A DNA stretch of 64,000 nucleotides, taken from positions 16,189,715 through 16,253,714 of the forward strand of contig CM019075.1 of the NCBI GenBank assembly GCA_009667805.1, read 5' to 3'. The notes under the pieces are model-generated. The model saw only the letters and a list, made by a program, of their open reading frames with translations. It did not search any database and was not told the DNA's origin. The stretch comes from Leptobrachium leishanense (taxonomy: Eukaryota; Chordata; Amphibia; Anura; Megophryidae). The position numbers and the translations under genes are program-made. Numbering within the stretch: the first letter of the stretch is position 1; each line of letters begins with the position of its first letter. Positions 1 through 10,377 of this stretch are shown piece after piece.

Positions 1-49
1 TACACAATGGAAATGTTACAATTTAGGTATTGAAACCATGAGACAGAAC

Positions 50-1188
50 AATCGCTACCAAAAAGGTAGAGTGTAACAAAGTGATACCAGAAAATTGAGG
101 AGTACAGAAAAAATTGGGAACGGTGGTGAGAGACCAAAGGGTTTACCCCTATATATTCCAGATTGAACTACAGTTACACTGATGTGAACATCAGGGTACT
201 AGTGTCTCCCAGAGACCAAATTAATATTTAACTTTTATTAAACACTATTAAAAAAGAGAATCAAACATATAACATGAACATAAATTGACAAGGTTCACAA
301 GACAATAATAAAACCAAATCTGCTGAAAAGCAGATCTGTTTTTCTGCTCATTAATCCGCAGAGTACTTGTGATTTTCGATTGATAACAAGCAAGCAGCTC
401 ATATCTTTGGGTGCACTCCGTTGGCAGGAACTCTCCAACTCTATCCTCAAAATACATGCTTGGAGACTCGAATAATTTGTTGCTTACATCCTCTTTTATG
501 CCTTTGGCAATACAATTAAGCATATCTTTTTGTATGGTTGTATTGGGTTACTTGAGTTAAACCCTCCATTGGAGATCCTTGCCTTCGTTTTTTTCTGCTT
601 TCCAATTGGTTTCTCTGCCCTTTATGTGCAGTGTTCAGTGATTCAACATTGCCAATACGTACGTTTTCATACCATAACACTTTGAGGTGATCCTTGAAGG
701 TCACTTATTGTGTCTATTGTTAATCATTGCCTCTGACATACACATATTTTTCTTAGCAGATTTGTTTCTTCTGCTCATTTACCCGCAGTGTATTTATGAT
801 TTTTGATTGACAACAAGCAAGCAGCCATATTCCTTACTGTCAAATATTCTAAAGTGATTCTGCTGCGCCGCTTGTCAATCATTGCTCCTGCCGGTATATA
901 CACACAATTTTTCAGCAGATTTGGTTTTATTATTGTCTTGTGAACCTTGTCAATTTATGTTCATGTTATATGTTTGATTCTCTTTTTTAATAGTGTTTAA
1001 TAAAAGTTAAATATTAATTTGGTCTCTGGGAGACACTAGTACCCTGATGTTCACATCAGTGTAACTGTAGTTCAATCTGGAATATATAGGGGTAAACCCT
1101 TTGGTCTCTCACCACCGTTCCCAATTTTTTCTGTACTCCTCAATTTTCTGGTATCACTTTGTTACACTCTACCTTTTTGGTAGCGATT
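50..1188. mobile_element. foldback / long-TIR element inside an L1
   Basis: Two inverted arms of about 280 bp, 50-329 and 909-1188, look identical when one is reverse-complemented. The outer ends read atcgctaccaaaaaggtag. The spacer of about 580 bp contains two diverged direct copies of a 60-bp segment (near 345-410 and 770-835, sharing aacaagcaagcagc). No transposase frame is visible; the small frames in the spacer look incidental. The right arm abuts L1 ORF2 sequence on the minus strand, so the element either inserted into the L1 or replaced its 3' part. I could not define a target-site duplication. A palindromic assembly artefact is an alternative. Confidence 0.6.
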
Positions 1189-1600
1189 CTTCCATGAATT
1201 CCATCACTTTACGGAGGCAGGTAGCGATAAAGCGGTGGTGGGCTTTGTTCGGGGCGTATAGGTTAGCGAATGTGCACAGTGTCTTTGCTATGTGTCCTTT
1301 AACCACCAATAGTCTCCCCTCTCCGTCTGTCAGGGATGCCTTGCTGATGAAGGGAATGTGTTTATGAAACAGTAACGCCGTGCCTTTGGATTTAGAGGTG
1401 GAGTGGTTACTGTAGAACTCAATCGGGAAGTGCGAGTCTGTCAGTTTAGGGTGAGTGTCGCCCCTGAAGTGCGTTTCTTGTATAAATACTGCTGATGCCT
1501 TACAGGTCCTGAAGTCACGTAACGCCTGGGAGCGCTTTTCAGGTAGATTAAGTCCTCTTGCATTTATGGACATGAGCGAGAGGTCTTGTGAGAGAGACAT
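1189..1600 (-). pseudogene. L1 ORF2 fragment, start of endonuclease domain
   Basis: The frame from ATG at 1600 encodes about 137 residues of an apurinic/apyrimidinic-type endonuclease as found at the N-terminus of L1 ORF2p. Visible motifs are SINARGLN (metal-site Asn), FIQETHF (catalytic Glu) and NLYAPN. In the family this domain nicks target DNA for target-primed reverse transcription. The frame runs into the inverted repeat at 1188 and stops soon after, whereas a full ORF2p exceeds 1,200 residues. It cannot give a working protein. The frame is open a little upstream of 1600, but only from a non-ATG codon. Confidence 0.8.
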
Positions 1601-2748
1601 GTTATCCCAGTTATGAGTAATGGGTGATTCCCGTATTGTACCGAGGATAGTGGGCAAAGACCGAGGGATAGGGAGTGGGAGGGAAAAGCGGGATGAAACA
1701 ATAACTTATTTACAACTAAGAGGTATGAGTGACCGTATTTCTGGCAATCCATGAGCCGGCTGTCGCCAGAGACGCGGGCCGAAACACTACAATGTCACTG
1801 CACCCCAGTAGGGGGATGGAGGGCGTGGACTTGGAGCGCCTCACCGCGGTTTTCAGTATCAAGGTAACTTCAAACACCGAGGTGGGTGTATTCCCGTCCG
1901 TGGGGAACACCTAGTTATCGGGGTGTGAATCAAAATAGGTATGTGGTCGACTACTCGAATGGAGATTAATTTGAAGATGTTATATATTATATGAACGTAA
2001 TGCGCGACGTGTCTAGAATATCATGTGAGAAGGGGAACACATATAAAGTGTTGTTCTGACGTTTAACGGTGGACCTGCGGGGGACTGTAAATCATTACGA
2101 TACTGTAAAAGTCTCGCCTCCGTAAAGGACAGTGTGTGCATCATCCACCGAAGGATTAAAATGGTGTTAGGCAAGTGCATTAATACAATACCGAGCTGCT
2201 ATTACTGTCCAGGGATATCCGAAGCAGTTCAAGGGGCATTAGTGTACGTCTTGCATAAAGAGAAAGGGCCCCCCTTAGGTAGCCGACCCCAGCGGCGTGT
2301 AACCGCATCATGCCAGTTCGAAGGTATTGATGTTGTCCTGCTAGTCGATTTTGCCTCCTCGGAGTGTTCCATCTCGGGATTGGTTCAAATAAGTGAGGTA
2401 AGTCGTACCTAATCAGGATCTGATAAACATGGTGCGTAGGTTCAGCCTTGATGCAAAGATCGTTGTCCGTTGTTCGTCCGCATCCGAAGTTTTAGAGAAA
2501 GATTAAGCAGGAGCGCGCCTGCGTTTTGAGGTTGGAGTCTGGCCTTAAACGTGGTTATCTGTATCACCCCAGTGGGTGTAGCCCCTGGCAGGAGCAGTGG
2601 TGTCCCCGGACATCAGAAATCCAGGTCAACCTTGGTATCAACGCCATTGTTGCTTGAAGTGGTCTGAAGTGTTGGGTCTAGGGCACGGAGAGCCGCTCAT
2701 GTTGTAGATCAGGCCAGAAAAATCGGATCAGTCACGCGAGTTGATGGT

Positions 2749-3837
2749 TTATGCTTGGGAGCCCGATCGCCTTCCTGCGTGGGCAAGTTGCCGCTGTGGT
2801 CTAGGTGGTAGGAGTCTCAGCCGCGCGGGTCTTGGACCAGCTGAGTACACCTGTAGTGGGTCAGGCCAAGGCAGGGTTAACGCAGGTAATTGTAGTTCCT
2901 CCAGCAGTGCGATCATGTCGTCCATGGTGTTGATCAGGTATGGGCCTTGAGGCGTGTGTACCAGTAGTCCCGTGGGTATATGCCAGCGGTATCTCAGATG
3001 TTGGGTTTGTAGAAAACTCGTGAGGGGTTTAAGCGCTCTTCTGTACTCTAAGGTAGCCGGTGATAGATCCGGGCATAGCTGAAGCGGGGAGCCTTCGTAT
3101 GAGATCTGGTTAATCGCTCTGGCTTTTGACAATATGTCCTCTTTAAGTCCATAGTTCGCTAGGCATCAGATCACATCTCTTGGAGGAGCTCCCGGGGGTC
3201 CCCTCGGTCGTAGTGCTCTATGAGCACGGACAAATTCGATAGGCGATGTAGCGTCACGTTCCAACACAGAATTCAATATGACCGTTAATGCCTCGCGGAG
3301 TTGCGGTTGTGTTTCCTCTCCCTCCGGGAGTCCTCTCAGGCGTAAGTTATTGCGTCTCCCACGGTTGTCCAAGTCCATAATGTGTAGGGCCATGCTGCGC
3401 ATCTGGGTCTGTTGTGCATCAACTTTCTCTGCGGTCTTAGCGTGTGCAATGGAAGTTCTATCACAGTTTCCTTCCAGAGTCTCGACCCGTGTAGTAAGGC
3501 CTTGGATATCGGTTCTCACGTCTTGTAATTCCATCAGGATCGATTGTCGAAGCTCTGCATTAGCCTGGTGTAGGTCAGATTTAGTGAGAAGGTTTTTTAA
3601 GAGGTGTACCCAATCTGGTGTCTCGAGGTCTGCCGATCTGGTATCTAACATAGCTGGGGAGGGTGCTCGGGATGGTAAACTAGGAGAGATCGGTGATCCG
3701 GCCTGCTCTGGGCGAGCGCTTCCGGTGTCAGTAACCGGGATCAGGTACCTGCGGAGGGAAGGTGTCTCCGGCAGCTTTTTCCCCTCCTGTGTCTTCTGGG
3801 TGACTGTCCATTTGCCTGGTTTCCCCATGTTGTCCAA
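2749..3837 (-). pseudogene. L1 ORF1 (RNA-binding ORF1p), one premature stop
   Basis: This is a 363-codon frame broken only by an in-frame TGA at 3166-3168. The N-terminal third is basic and Pro/Ser-rich. It is followed by a predicted coiled coil (heptad-like Leu/Val/Met, about residues 85-155), an RRM-like segment beginning NNLRLRGLPEGE, and after the stop the L1 ORF1p C-terminal domain (ISYEGSPLQLCPDLSPAT, then YRWHIPTGLLV). In L1 elements this protein trimerises and coats its own RNA. Sequence on both sides of the TGA fits one continuous domain, so the lesion is a point mutation rather than a junction of two elements. Confidence 0.8.
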
Positions 3838-4602
3838 AAAGTACTACGCAGCCGGCGTTGTCAGTTAAATCTCCTCAAGGTCGCCGCGTTAAGCCGAATT
3901 TTTTTTTTTATGTTTTCTTCCTTCCCCTTTCTTTCCCCCCCCTCGGGGTAACTTAATAGGTGCCGCAGTTATAGTCCATTACCTGGGGGTCAAATGGCCC
4001 GGTTGTCAGGGGTATAATGTTGTGTGGAACAGGGGGGGTTGGGGAGAAGCGGTAATCCACCTGTCCGAGTCTGGCCCTGAAGTTGTGCGTTATCCGTGCG
4101 TGGCGATCAGAGTGGCGCCTGTGACTTCCGGGCCCACAAGTTTCTGGTGCCATCTTCCCTGCAACCGAGGGCTCGTGTGGGCCTCTGTGATGTCGGACTC
4201 CCCCGCCACTCGGATCAGCGAGGGGCCTCTGCCGTGCCTGTCGGTCAGGTTCGCTTTCTCTCCTCCGATGGTCTAGACGGGTGGTGCGGATGTGGGCCAC
4301 CACACAAGGCTGCTGTATGCCCGTGTGTCGGGGGGAGAGTGTTGTGCGGGGTAGAGGGGTAAGCAGTAACCCTTTGTTCCGGGTCTTACCCCGAGGTCGT
4401 GGTGCCTGCCTCGGATGGGCCACTGGTCGCGGTCCCGAAAGCGTCAATCGGCCACTGCAATTTGTTTTAAAGGTGTAGAGCTTAAGCAAACCTATTGAAC
4501 ATTTTTCAAACCATTCAACAGGGCAGTCATTAGCGAGGGATCACAGCTCTATGGAAAATGATTGAACTACAATAACAAAATATTATATTACATACGGGTA
4601 AT

Positions 4603-4610
4603 ATTTGCAT
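4603..4610 (+). promoter_or_regulatory. octamer ATTTGCAT upstream of T2R gene 1
   Basis: This is a perfect octamer with 158 bp between it and the ATG at 4769. It is followed by a block (tatatttcaagct, then tttgaata) that is shared with the corresponding block of the pseudogene at 7557. The same octamer stands at a similar distance before every T2R locus here. Octamers bind POU-domain factors; a role for POU2F3 is inference. Confidence 0.6.
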
Positions 4611-4768
4611 CTTGCAAAATTATATTTCAAGCTACCTTTGAATAATAATGAGGGAAACTGATATTGTAATATATTAGTGGCAGACCTGGGTGAAGTGCTT
4701 TGCTCATATCAAACTTGACTTAGGATTCATTATTCGATAGGTCCTGTGTGCCAGGATATCTTATAGAG

Positions 4769-5674
4769 ATGAGGCTTATTCTGTTGGTCGTTCTTGAATT
4801 CATTGCTCTGGTGTCTTCAAGCATTGTCAATATGTTCATTTTTATTGTGAACCTCCTCGACCTAAAAAAGAAGAGTAGACTCTCCATAACAGATCAGCTC
4901 GTGTTTGGGATTAGCGGAATAAACTTATCATTTACCATGGTTAAGATATGTAGCTATGGGTTCTTTATCTGTACGTATAAATGCATCAATAATGGAGCCG
5001 CTTACAGCTTGACTTGGGTTCTTGTTTTAAATCTATTTTGCTGTAACCTCTGGCTGTGCGATTTGCTCTGTCTGCATTTCTGCCTTAAACTTGTAAATGT
5101 CAAGCAGAAAATCTACATCTACCTTCAACAGAGGTTCCACGAGATCTTTCCATGGATTTTCCTTCCAGTCATTCTGATATCTTGCCTGGTGACCATTCCC
5201 TTTTGCGTCATCAACAAAGTAAATTGGTTTTCAAACGTAACAAATAATGACGATACTGAAGTCAGAATTCCATTTATGTTGATGAGAGGTTCTCTTGAGT
5301 TCTTCACTCCTTACATTGTAACAGTCTCATTGGGTTTTCTCCTGGGCACAATATCATGCTTGATGATCCTCATCTCTCTCTATAGACACATAAGGAGGAT
5401 GAAACATCAATCCACAATCCAGAACATGAGCGTTCATCTTAATGCAGCTAACACCATGTCAAGTCTGCTAATTGTCAGCAATCTTTCATTTGCTTTCTTA
5501 ATTACTCTTATATTACATAGGGGAAACTTGGCTTACACTTGTATTATTTCCGTGGTAATATTACTTTTTGTTTTCATTGGCTCAGTGATCTTGGTAAAAG
5601 GAAATAAAAAATTAACCAGAAAACTAAATGAAACCCTGGTACTGCTACGTTTAGCAGTGTTGACCACTTTCTAG
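4769..5674 (+). CDS. bitter taste receptor, T2R family (gene 1)
   Basis: A single-exon 301-aa seven-transmembrane receptor of the TAS2R type, which signals through gustatory G proteins at the taste-cell membrane. Helix 1 contains NMFIFIVN (residues 21-28). Helix 2 follows TDQLVFGIS (41-49). Helix 3 ends in FCLKLVNV (104-111), then PWIFLP. The second extracellular loop has a glycosylation sequon NVT at 156, where T2Rs usually carry one. Helix 5 and the third inner loop read LISLYRHIRRMK (201-212), followed by H..A in helix 6 (223-226) and GNKKL near the C-terminus (278-282). This matches the T2R pattern SL..H...M / H..A.K / N.KL; V1R receptors are the main alternative. A GTG codon at 4748 is in frame, but ATG 4769 gives the family length. 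Ligand unknown. Confidence 0.88.
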   Translation: MRLILLVVLEFIALVSSSIVNMFIFIVNLLDLKKKSRLSITDQLVFGISGINLSFTMVKICSYGFFICTYKCINNGAAYSLTWVLVLNLFCCNLWLCDLLCLHFCLKLVNVKQKIYIYLQQRFHEIFPWIFLPVILISCLVTIPFCVINKVNWFSNVTNNDDTEVRIPFMLMRGSLEFFTPYIVTVSLGFLLGTISCLMILISLYRHIRRMKHQSTIQNMSVHLNAANTMSSLLIVSNLSFAFLITLILHRGNLAYTCIISVVILLFVFIGSVILVKGNKKLTRKLNETLVLLRLAVLTTF

Positions 5675-6180
5675 TATCCCCGCTTGGATGGCACAGACTT
5701 TGACCATTCGCTCTGCCTCCAATCGATACCATTCAACACACAGGGTGAAGGTGGATAACTCAAGCGTCCCAGCTTGCTTTAATTAGAGTATAGCATATAT
5801 AGAAAAGAAAAAAAAGGGAGTTAAACCCTTGTGACCAATCAGAAGTCCATCCATATATAAATTCAAAGAAATGTGAGCTTTAGTGCACGATGCTTCTTAC
5901 CAGGGGGAGTCGGACTGATATCTACAGCTACAGGATGAGTGCAGTACATTCTACTAAAGAACACAGGAGCAAACCAAGAACTAGACTTTGTAACCAACAG
6001 GATGCATTAGGTCTGGGGAGGTGTGACATTTAGCCACAAGATACGGCCTCAAGGTCTGCAAGGACAGTGCTGTGCGTGCAGGAAATTATTTAACCCTTTC
6101 AGGTGGTTTCAAGTTACTATTTTGGAAAATAAATTTACATAGCAAACCGTTTTTTTTCATTAGGTCTGCGGCGTTTACCC
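5675..6180. other. intergenic, nothing recognised
   Basis: AT-rich sequence between T2R gene 1 and the Tc1 relic, with a short A-rich tract near 5800. I see no gene, no clear repeat ends and no RNA gene. Confidence 0.5.
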
Positions 6181-7325
6181 TTATGTTGAATAAATGCCAG
6201 AGGTAAAATAGTTACATTGCACAAAACTCAGGAGTACCAAAACAGCTCTGATGCTTTGAGGCATGGACTCTAGACCACTGACCACATGTCCTGTAGTATC
6301 TGGCACTAAGACATAAGCAGCAGATCCTTTTAGTCCTGCAAATTGTGAGGTGGCACCTCCATAGTTCTGATTTGTTGTTCCAGCACATCCCACGGATGTT
6401 CAATCGAATTGAGATCTGGGGAATTAGGAGGCCAAGGCAATACCTCAAGCTTATTGTCATGTTCCCCAAAAGAAATCTGAGCAATTTTTGCTTTATCTTG
6501 TTGAAAGAGGCCACTGCCATTAGCAAACACCATTGCCATGAAGGGGTCTATGTGGTCTGCAACAATGCCCAGGTACGTGGAACATGTCAAAGTAACATCC
6601 AGAGAGCATAGCACTGCCTTCACCTGCTTGTCTTCTTCCCATAGTGCATCCTGCTCTCATCTCTTCCCCATGTAAACGTAAATAACACACATGCACGAGG
6701 CCATCCGTCTGATCTAAAACAAATCGTGATTCAAGATCCAGGGAACATTCGTCTGCTGCTCCATGGTCCAGTTCTGATGCTCACTTCCCCAATGAAGCTG
6801 CTTTCAGAAGTGGACAGGGTTCAACTTCGGCATTCCGACCTCCCTGCAGCTACGGAGCTCCACACACCGTAAACCGCAATGCACAGTTTGTTTTGACACT
6901 TTTCTATCATGGCCACCAGCTTTTTTAGCAACAATAGCTACAGTAACTCTTCCATGTGGTCAGGCCAGACAGGCTAAACTTTGCTCCTCACATTCGTCAG
7001 TGAGCCCTGGGCATCCATGACCCTGACACTTGTTGACCGGTTGTCCTCCTTTACACCACTTTTGGTGTGTACTACTACTGCAAACTGGGAAAACCCCACA
7101 AGACTTGCTCTGCCGCAGTTGTACAGCTGTCACTATTAGGCATTTGTCAAAGTGCCTCAGATCCTTTTTGCATAGGCCATCTTTCCTGCTTTCAACACAT
7201 GAAATCCAAGAACTGACTGTTCACTATAATATATTCCATCCCTTGGTCAGTGCCATTTTAACAATATAATCTATGTTATTCAATTCACCTGTCAGTGATT
7301 TTAATGTTGTGACTGATCAGTGAAA
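6181..7325 (-). mobile_element. Tc1/mariner transposon relic
   Basis: Minus-strand frames encode the C-terminal part of a Tc1-type DDE transposase. GLFQQDKAKIAQ is the strand containing the second catalytic Asp. It is followed by EVLPWPPNSPDLNSIEHPWD, the Tc1 signature with N..EH in place of the third acidic residue's context. Frameshifts separate this from the downstream continuation (SMPQSIRAVL). The upstream part towards 7300 has no long frame. The right end near 7290-7325 (cctgtcagtgattttaatgt) matches the terminal sequence of Tc1-like elements known from fish and frogs. The matching left end was not found. The relic is inactive. Confidence 0.75.
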
Positions 7326-7400
7326 ATGATAATTTAAATGAGCTCTATAATAAATGACTGAACACCAATCATGAACAAGCACGTTATGTCACTTACAGAC

Positions 7401-7408
7401 ATTTGCAT
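7401..7408 (+). promoter_or_regulatory. octamer ATTTGCAT upstream of T2R pseudogene
   Basis: Perfect octamer with 148 bp between it and the ATG at 7557. The following bases (catatttcaagct, then ttgaaatattatct) parallel those upstream of gene 1 and of the gene at 18349. The site therefore survives at the disrupted locus, which fits recent loss. Confidence 0.55.
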
Positions 7409-7556
7409 TTAAACTCATATTTCAAGCTGCAATTGAAATATTATCTGTGCAGAACTTGGATTGTTGAGAAATAGCAACCCCAGGTGTGGAACTCCGTTCA
7501 AACCCAACCGGCTTTCATCGATGCATCACTCGTGCACCTGAGACCATATAAGCGAG

Positions 7557-9219
7557 ATGAACCCGATTCTAGAGATTCTGTTGCCTGTTCTGGATTTCTT
7601 TGCTCTGTCGACTTCAAGCTTTTTCAACATATTCATGTTGAGCATGAACTTTCTGGATCTAATTAAGAACAAGACGCTTTGTGTAACTGATCAGCTCTTA
7701 TATGGGATCAGCATCATAAACCTATCATTCACTATAATGAAATCGGTCAATTACATATTGTTTATAAGCAGAGGGAAAAACGTAAGTTTGGATGACGATT
7801 ATAATTTTGTTTGGTTTACAATTTCTATTCTGTTTTGCTGCGACCTCCTCATCTGCACTTTGCTCTGTCTATATTTCTGCCTGAAACTTGTTAAATTGAA
7901 CGTGAAAATTAGGCTTGTGCACCGATTTTTTTTTTCGGTTCGATTCGGTTCGATTTGTTCGGATGTTTAAAATTTTCGATTCGGCTCATTTCGACCGATT
8001 TCTGTTTCGATTCGGTTCGTTTTTCGTGCACATTTTTTTTTCGGAATATCGACCATTTTTCGTGTTTTCGGGTCACTTTGCTCGTTTTTTGTATCGACTT
8101 TTTGGAAATTTCGGAAATTTTCGTTTTTTCGGAACGTCTGTTCTCCTCGTTTCAAAGTGTCTACGATAATTCTGGCAATTCGATCGTGTTTTTTTTTATT
8201 AAATAAAGATCCTTTTTTTCTTATGAATAATTGAATATACATTTCACAACTTTATTTAATCATATTAAAATATTATGAAAGCCAAGGAACAAAAAAATGA
8301 ACAAAACGATTTAAAAAACGCTAAACTGACCCGAATGCCACAAGAAACAAGTGATACGCATTTACAAATACAAAATTTACAGAATCAGCGATATAACCGA
8401 TAATAGTTAAATATACGATGTCCAGAATTACCGAAATGGAACCGAAATCACGAATGGAACCGAAATCATGAATAGAGCAAAAATAAATTTCGATTTGACA
8501 CATTTCAAGTCCATTCGAAAAATCCAAAAATTTTTCGTTTCGGCTCGGAAAACTTTTCGGATCTATCGGTTTTCGGGTCCGACCCGATTCGGAAATTCGG
8601 CCAAATCCAAAGACACGAATCGTGAAATTTCGTGAAAATTCCGAAACGCACATCCCTAGTGACAATCTACATTTACGTCCAACAGAAGTTTCAGATGATG
8701 TTTCCTTGGATTTTTCCCCCTATATTGTTGTGCTCTGTCCTGGTGAGCACTCCTGTGTATTTCCGCAAGAAGGAACAGTCCTCAAGTACATCACTTAACA
8801 TTGTTGAAAATGGAATTCAAGATGTGTCAGTCTCTTGGAGTGGTTCTCTCGACATGTTCATTCCTTATTTCTCAGTTTCATTATTGAGCTGCCTGCTGAG
8901 CTCGCTTTCAACATTGATGATCCTCGCCTCTCTCTACAGACACATAAGGAGGATGAAACAGGGATCCACAATCACGAACATGAACGTTCATATCAATGCA
9001 GCTAAGACAATGTCATGTCTGATAATTATTACCGATATTGCCTTTTGTTTATTTATGGTACCGTTATTACACAAATGTGATGTAAATTATCATTATACTG
9101 TTTCAGTGGTAACAATGATTTTAATTTCTGTCAGCTCTTACAACTTAAGAGGAAATCGTAAACTAAACAAAAGACTTCATGAACTCATAGCACGGATACG
9201 TTTAAACACACAACAGTAA
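7557..9219 (+). pseudogene. T2R bitter receptor disrupted by a hAT-like MITE
   Basis: The exon is in two parts. 7557-7909 encodes helices 1-3 (N.FMLSMNFLDL near residues 24-35, TDQLLYGIS at 44-52, YFCLKLVK at 106-113). 8659-9219 encodes the rest: PWIFPP, then LASLYRHIRRMKQG, VHINAAK and RGNRKLNKRL, with the stop at 9217-9219. A 749-bp element lies between them in the second inner loop, after codon 117, and brings in stops and a frame change. Leaving out the element and one 8-bp target duplication gives 301 codons, the length of genes 1 and 3, with no other lesion seen. Unlike the other loci, I see no N-x-S/T sequon in extracellular loop 2. The locus may be intact in other individuals (inference). 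Confidence 0.88.
7910..8658. mobile_element. hAT-like MITE inside a T2R exon
   Basis: A 749-bp element with no coding capacity. Its ends read taggcttgtgcac on the left and, reverse-complemented, tagggatgtgcg on the right: imperfect terminal inverted repeats of the TAGGGATG type seen at the larger hAT element in this window. It is flanked by gtgaaaat (7902-7909) and gtgacaat (8659-8666), an 8-bp target duplication with one mismatch, as expected for hAT. The interior is dominated by degenerate TTCGG/CGATTCGG motifs in both orientations near the ends and an AT-rich core (about 8160-8450). It probably depends on a transposase supplied in trans. Confidence 0.8.
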
Positions 9220-10215
9220 GCTTCATGCCATTATGTACTATTTACACCACTTTCTGCAGCATAAAATAGAAGAAAATGAGTACTTTTTAGTTAAAAAATA
9301 TATTAACAATCATTTGGAACACGGGATGCCTATTCAATTCTAAAATTTAGGATAAATTCGCATTTTTGCATAAAGATTGTTATTTGGATATAAAGAAAAT
9401 TATTTTTTATACATTTCACCATTTATATATTTTTTATATATTTGTTTTTGTTTAACAAAAATATTGCTGGGATGAAAGATTCTAAACTCTAGATAGTGTC
9501 TTTTATCTCGCACAATGTAAAATGGGGTCTGTGTTATTAGTATAGCGGCAGAAATGGGCTTTGTGTCAAATATCGTAAATGTATACCTTTTAAATAACGA
9601 GTAAATCACTTAGAACAGAACGAAAATAAGATTATGTCAACAATTATCTTATTAGCATTTGTAGGAGGGTAGGGAATGTTATTGTGCACAGCACCTTAAA
9701 TAAGATGTGTCATTGCTTTTAAATTCTTGATATGATTTGGAATTTTGCTGAGGAAGGAAGAACAAAATAGATGCATGTAAGGGAGGGAGGAATATGGGAG
9801 AAAAGGAAGTAAAGGTGCACTAAATGGGCAGGGAGTAAAAAGAATATGGACCGTGCAGGAGGGGGAAAAGGAAGAATAAGAAGTGGGGGACAAAAGGAAC
9901 ATTTCAACGGGGTTACTTTATGCGGGTAGAACAGGGACACTCGGGAGATGGGAGGAAAAGGATGCTAATGCAAAATCACTTAACACTACTTTCTTGCAGC
10001 TGATCATGTTTTGGCATTAACGGCTGCAAGCGAAAAATAGCTAACATCCTTGGGATCGCTCGTTATTGTCCAGTTGCTTCCATATTAGCATTTCCAAGGC
10101 AAAGCATATTTAAAGTTAAGAGATAATGATGCTGTAAAGGACAAGTTGAATCAGTTCTATGGAACATCACTCAATATCAATAACAAGCGAGCATATTACA
10201 TTGCATACAGAGACC
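9220..10215. other. AT-rich intergenic region
   Basis: Between the T2R pseudogene and the promoter region of gene 3. It holds A/T-rich sequence and a purine-rich stretch (about 9760-9960, many GGAGGG/GGAAAAGG runs) that creates spurious minus-strand frames. No gene or recognisable transposon end was seen. Confidence 0.5.
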
Positions 10216-10223
10216 ATTTGCAT
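10216..10223 (+). promoter_or_regulatory. octamer ATTTGCAT upstream of T2R gene 3
   Basis: Perfect octamer with 154 bp between it and the ATG at 10378. Sequence around it is diverged from the other loci apart from the octamer and scattered AT-rich positions, so the octamer is the best-preserved element here. Confidence 0.6.
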
Positions 10224-10377
10224 CCTGTCAAAGTAATCAGTAATATTATCCTTGATTGAAGGTGTGGCTGTAATAAATAATATGTGGCATCACCAGATGG
10301 GTATGCTTTTTTGATCAGACGGATCTTGGGAATAAGAAAGCAGTAGTTCTGTTGCTCTGTTAGAATATCTAACTGCG

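Larger units (their letters stand above)
1189..4490 (-). mobile_element. L1-type non-LTR retrotransposon, 3' part missing
   Basis: Read on the minus strand, the order is a GC/CpG-rich stretch (4490 to about 3838) that fits an L1 5' UTR, then ORF1 (3837-2749), then about 1.15 kb without a convincing frame, then the start of ORF2 with an endonuclease domain (from 1600). The element stops at 1188, where the inverted-repeat element begins, so nearly all of ORF2 including the reverse transcriptase is absent. Retaining the 5' end while losing the 3' end is the reverse of ordinary L1 5' truncation. It points to a later rearrangement or insertion. Confidence 0.75.

Noticed and set aside
4022..4489. 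Several frames (84-178 codons) upstream of the L1 ORF1
   Set aside because: The CpG-rich L1 5' UTR leaves many frames open on both strands; none shows a known domain.
4748..4768. Seven extra N-terminal codons for T2R gene 1 starting at GTG
   Set aside because: GTG is not a usual start in vertebrates, and ATG 4769 gives 301 aa, like gene 3.
4769..5674. Vomeronasal type 1 receptor as the identity of the 300-aa receptors
   Set aside because: Length would fit, but the SL.RHI.RMK, H..A.K and N.KL patterns and the loop-2 sequon follow T2R, and typical V1R inner-loop motifs were not seen. A profile search would settle it.
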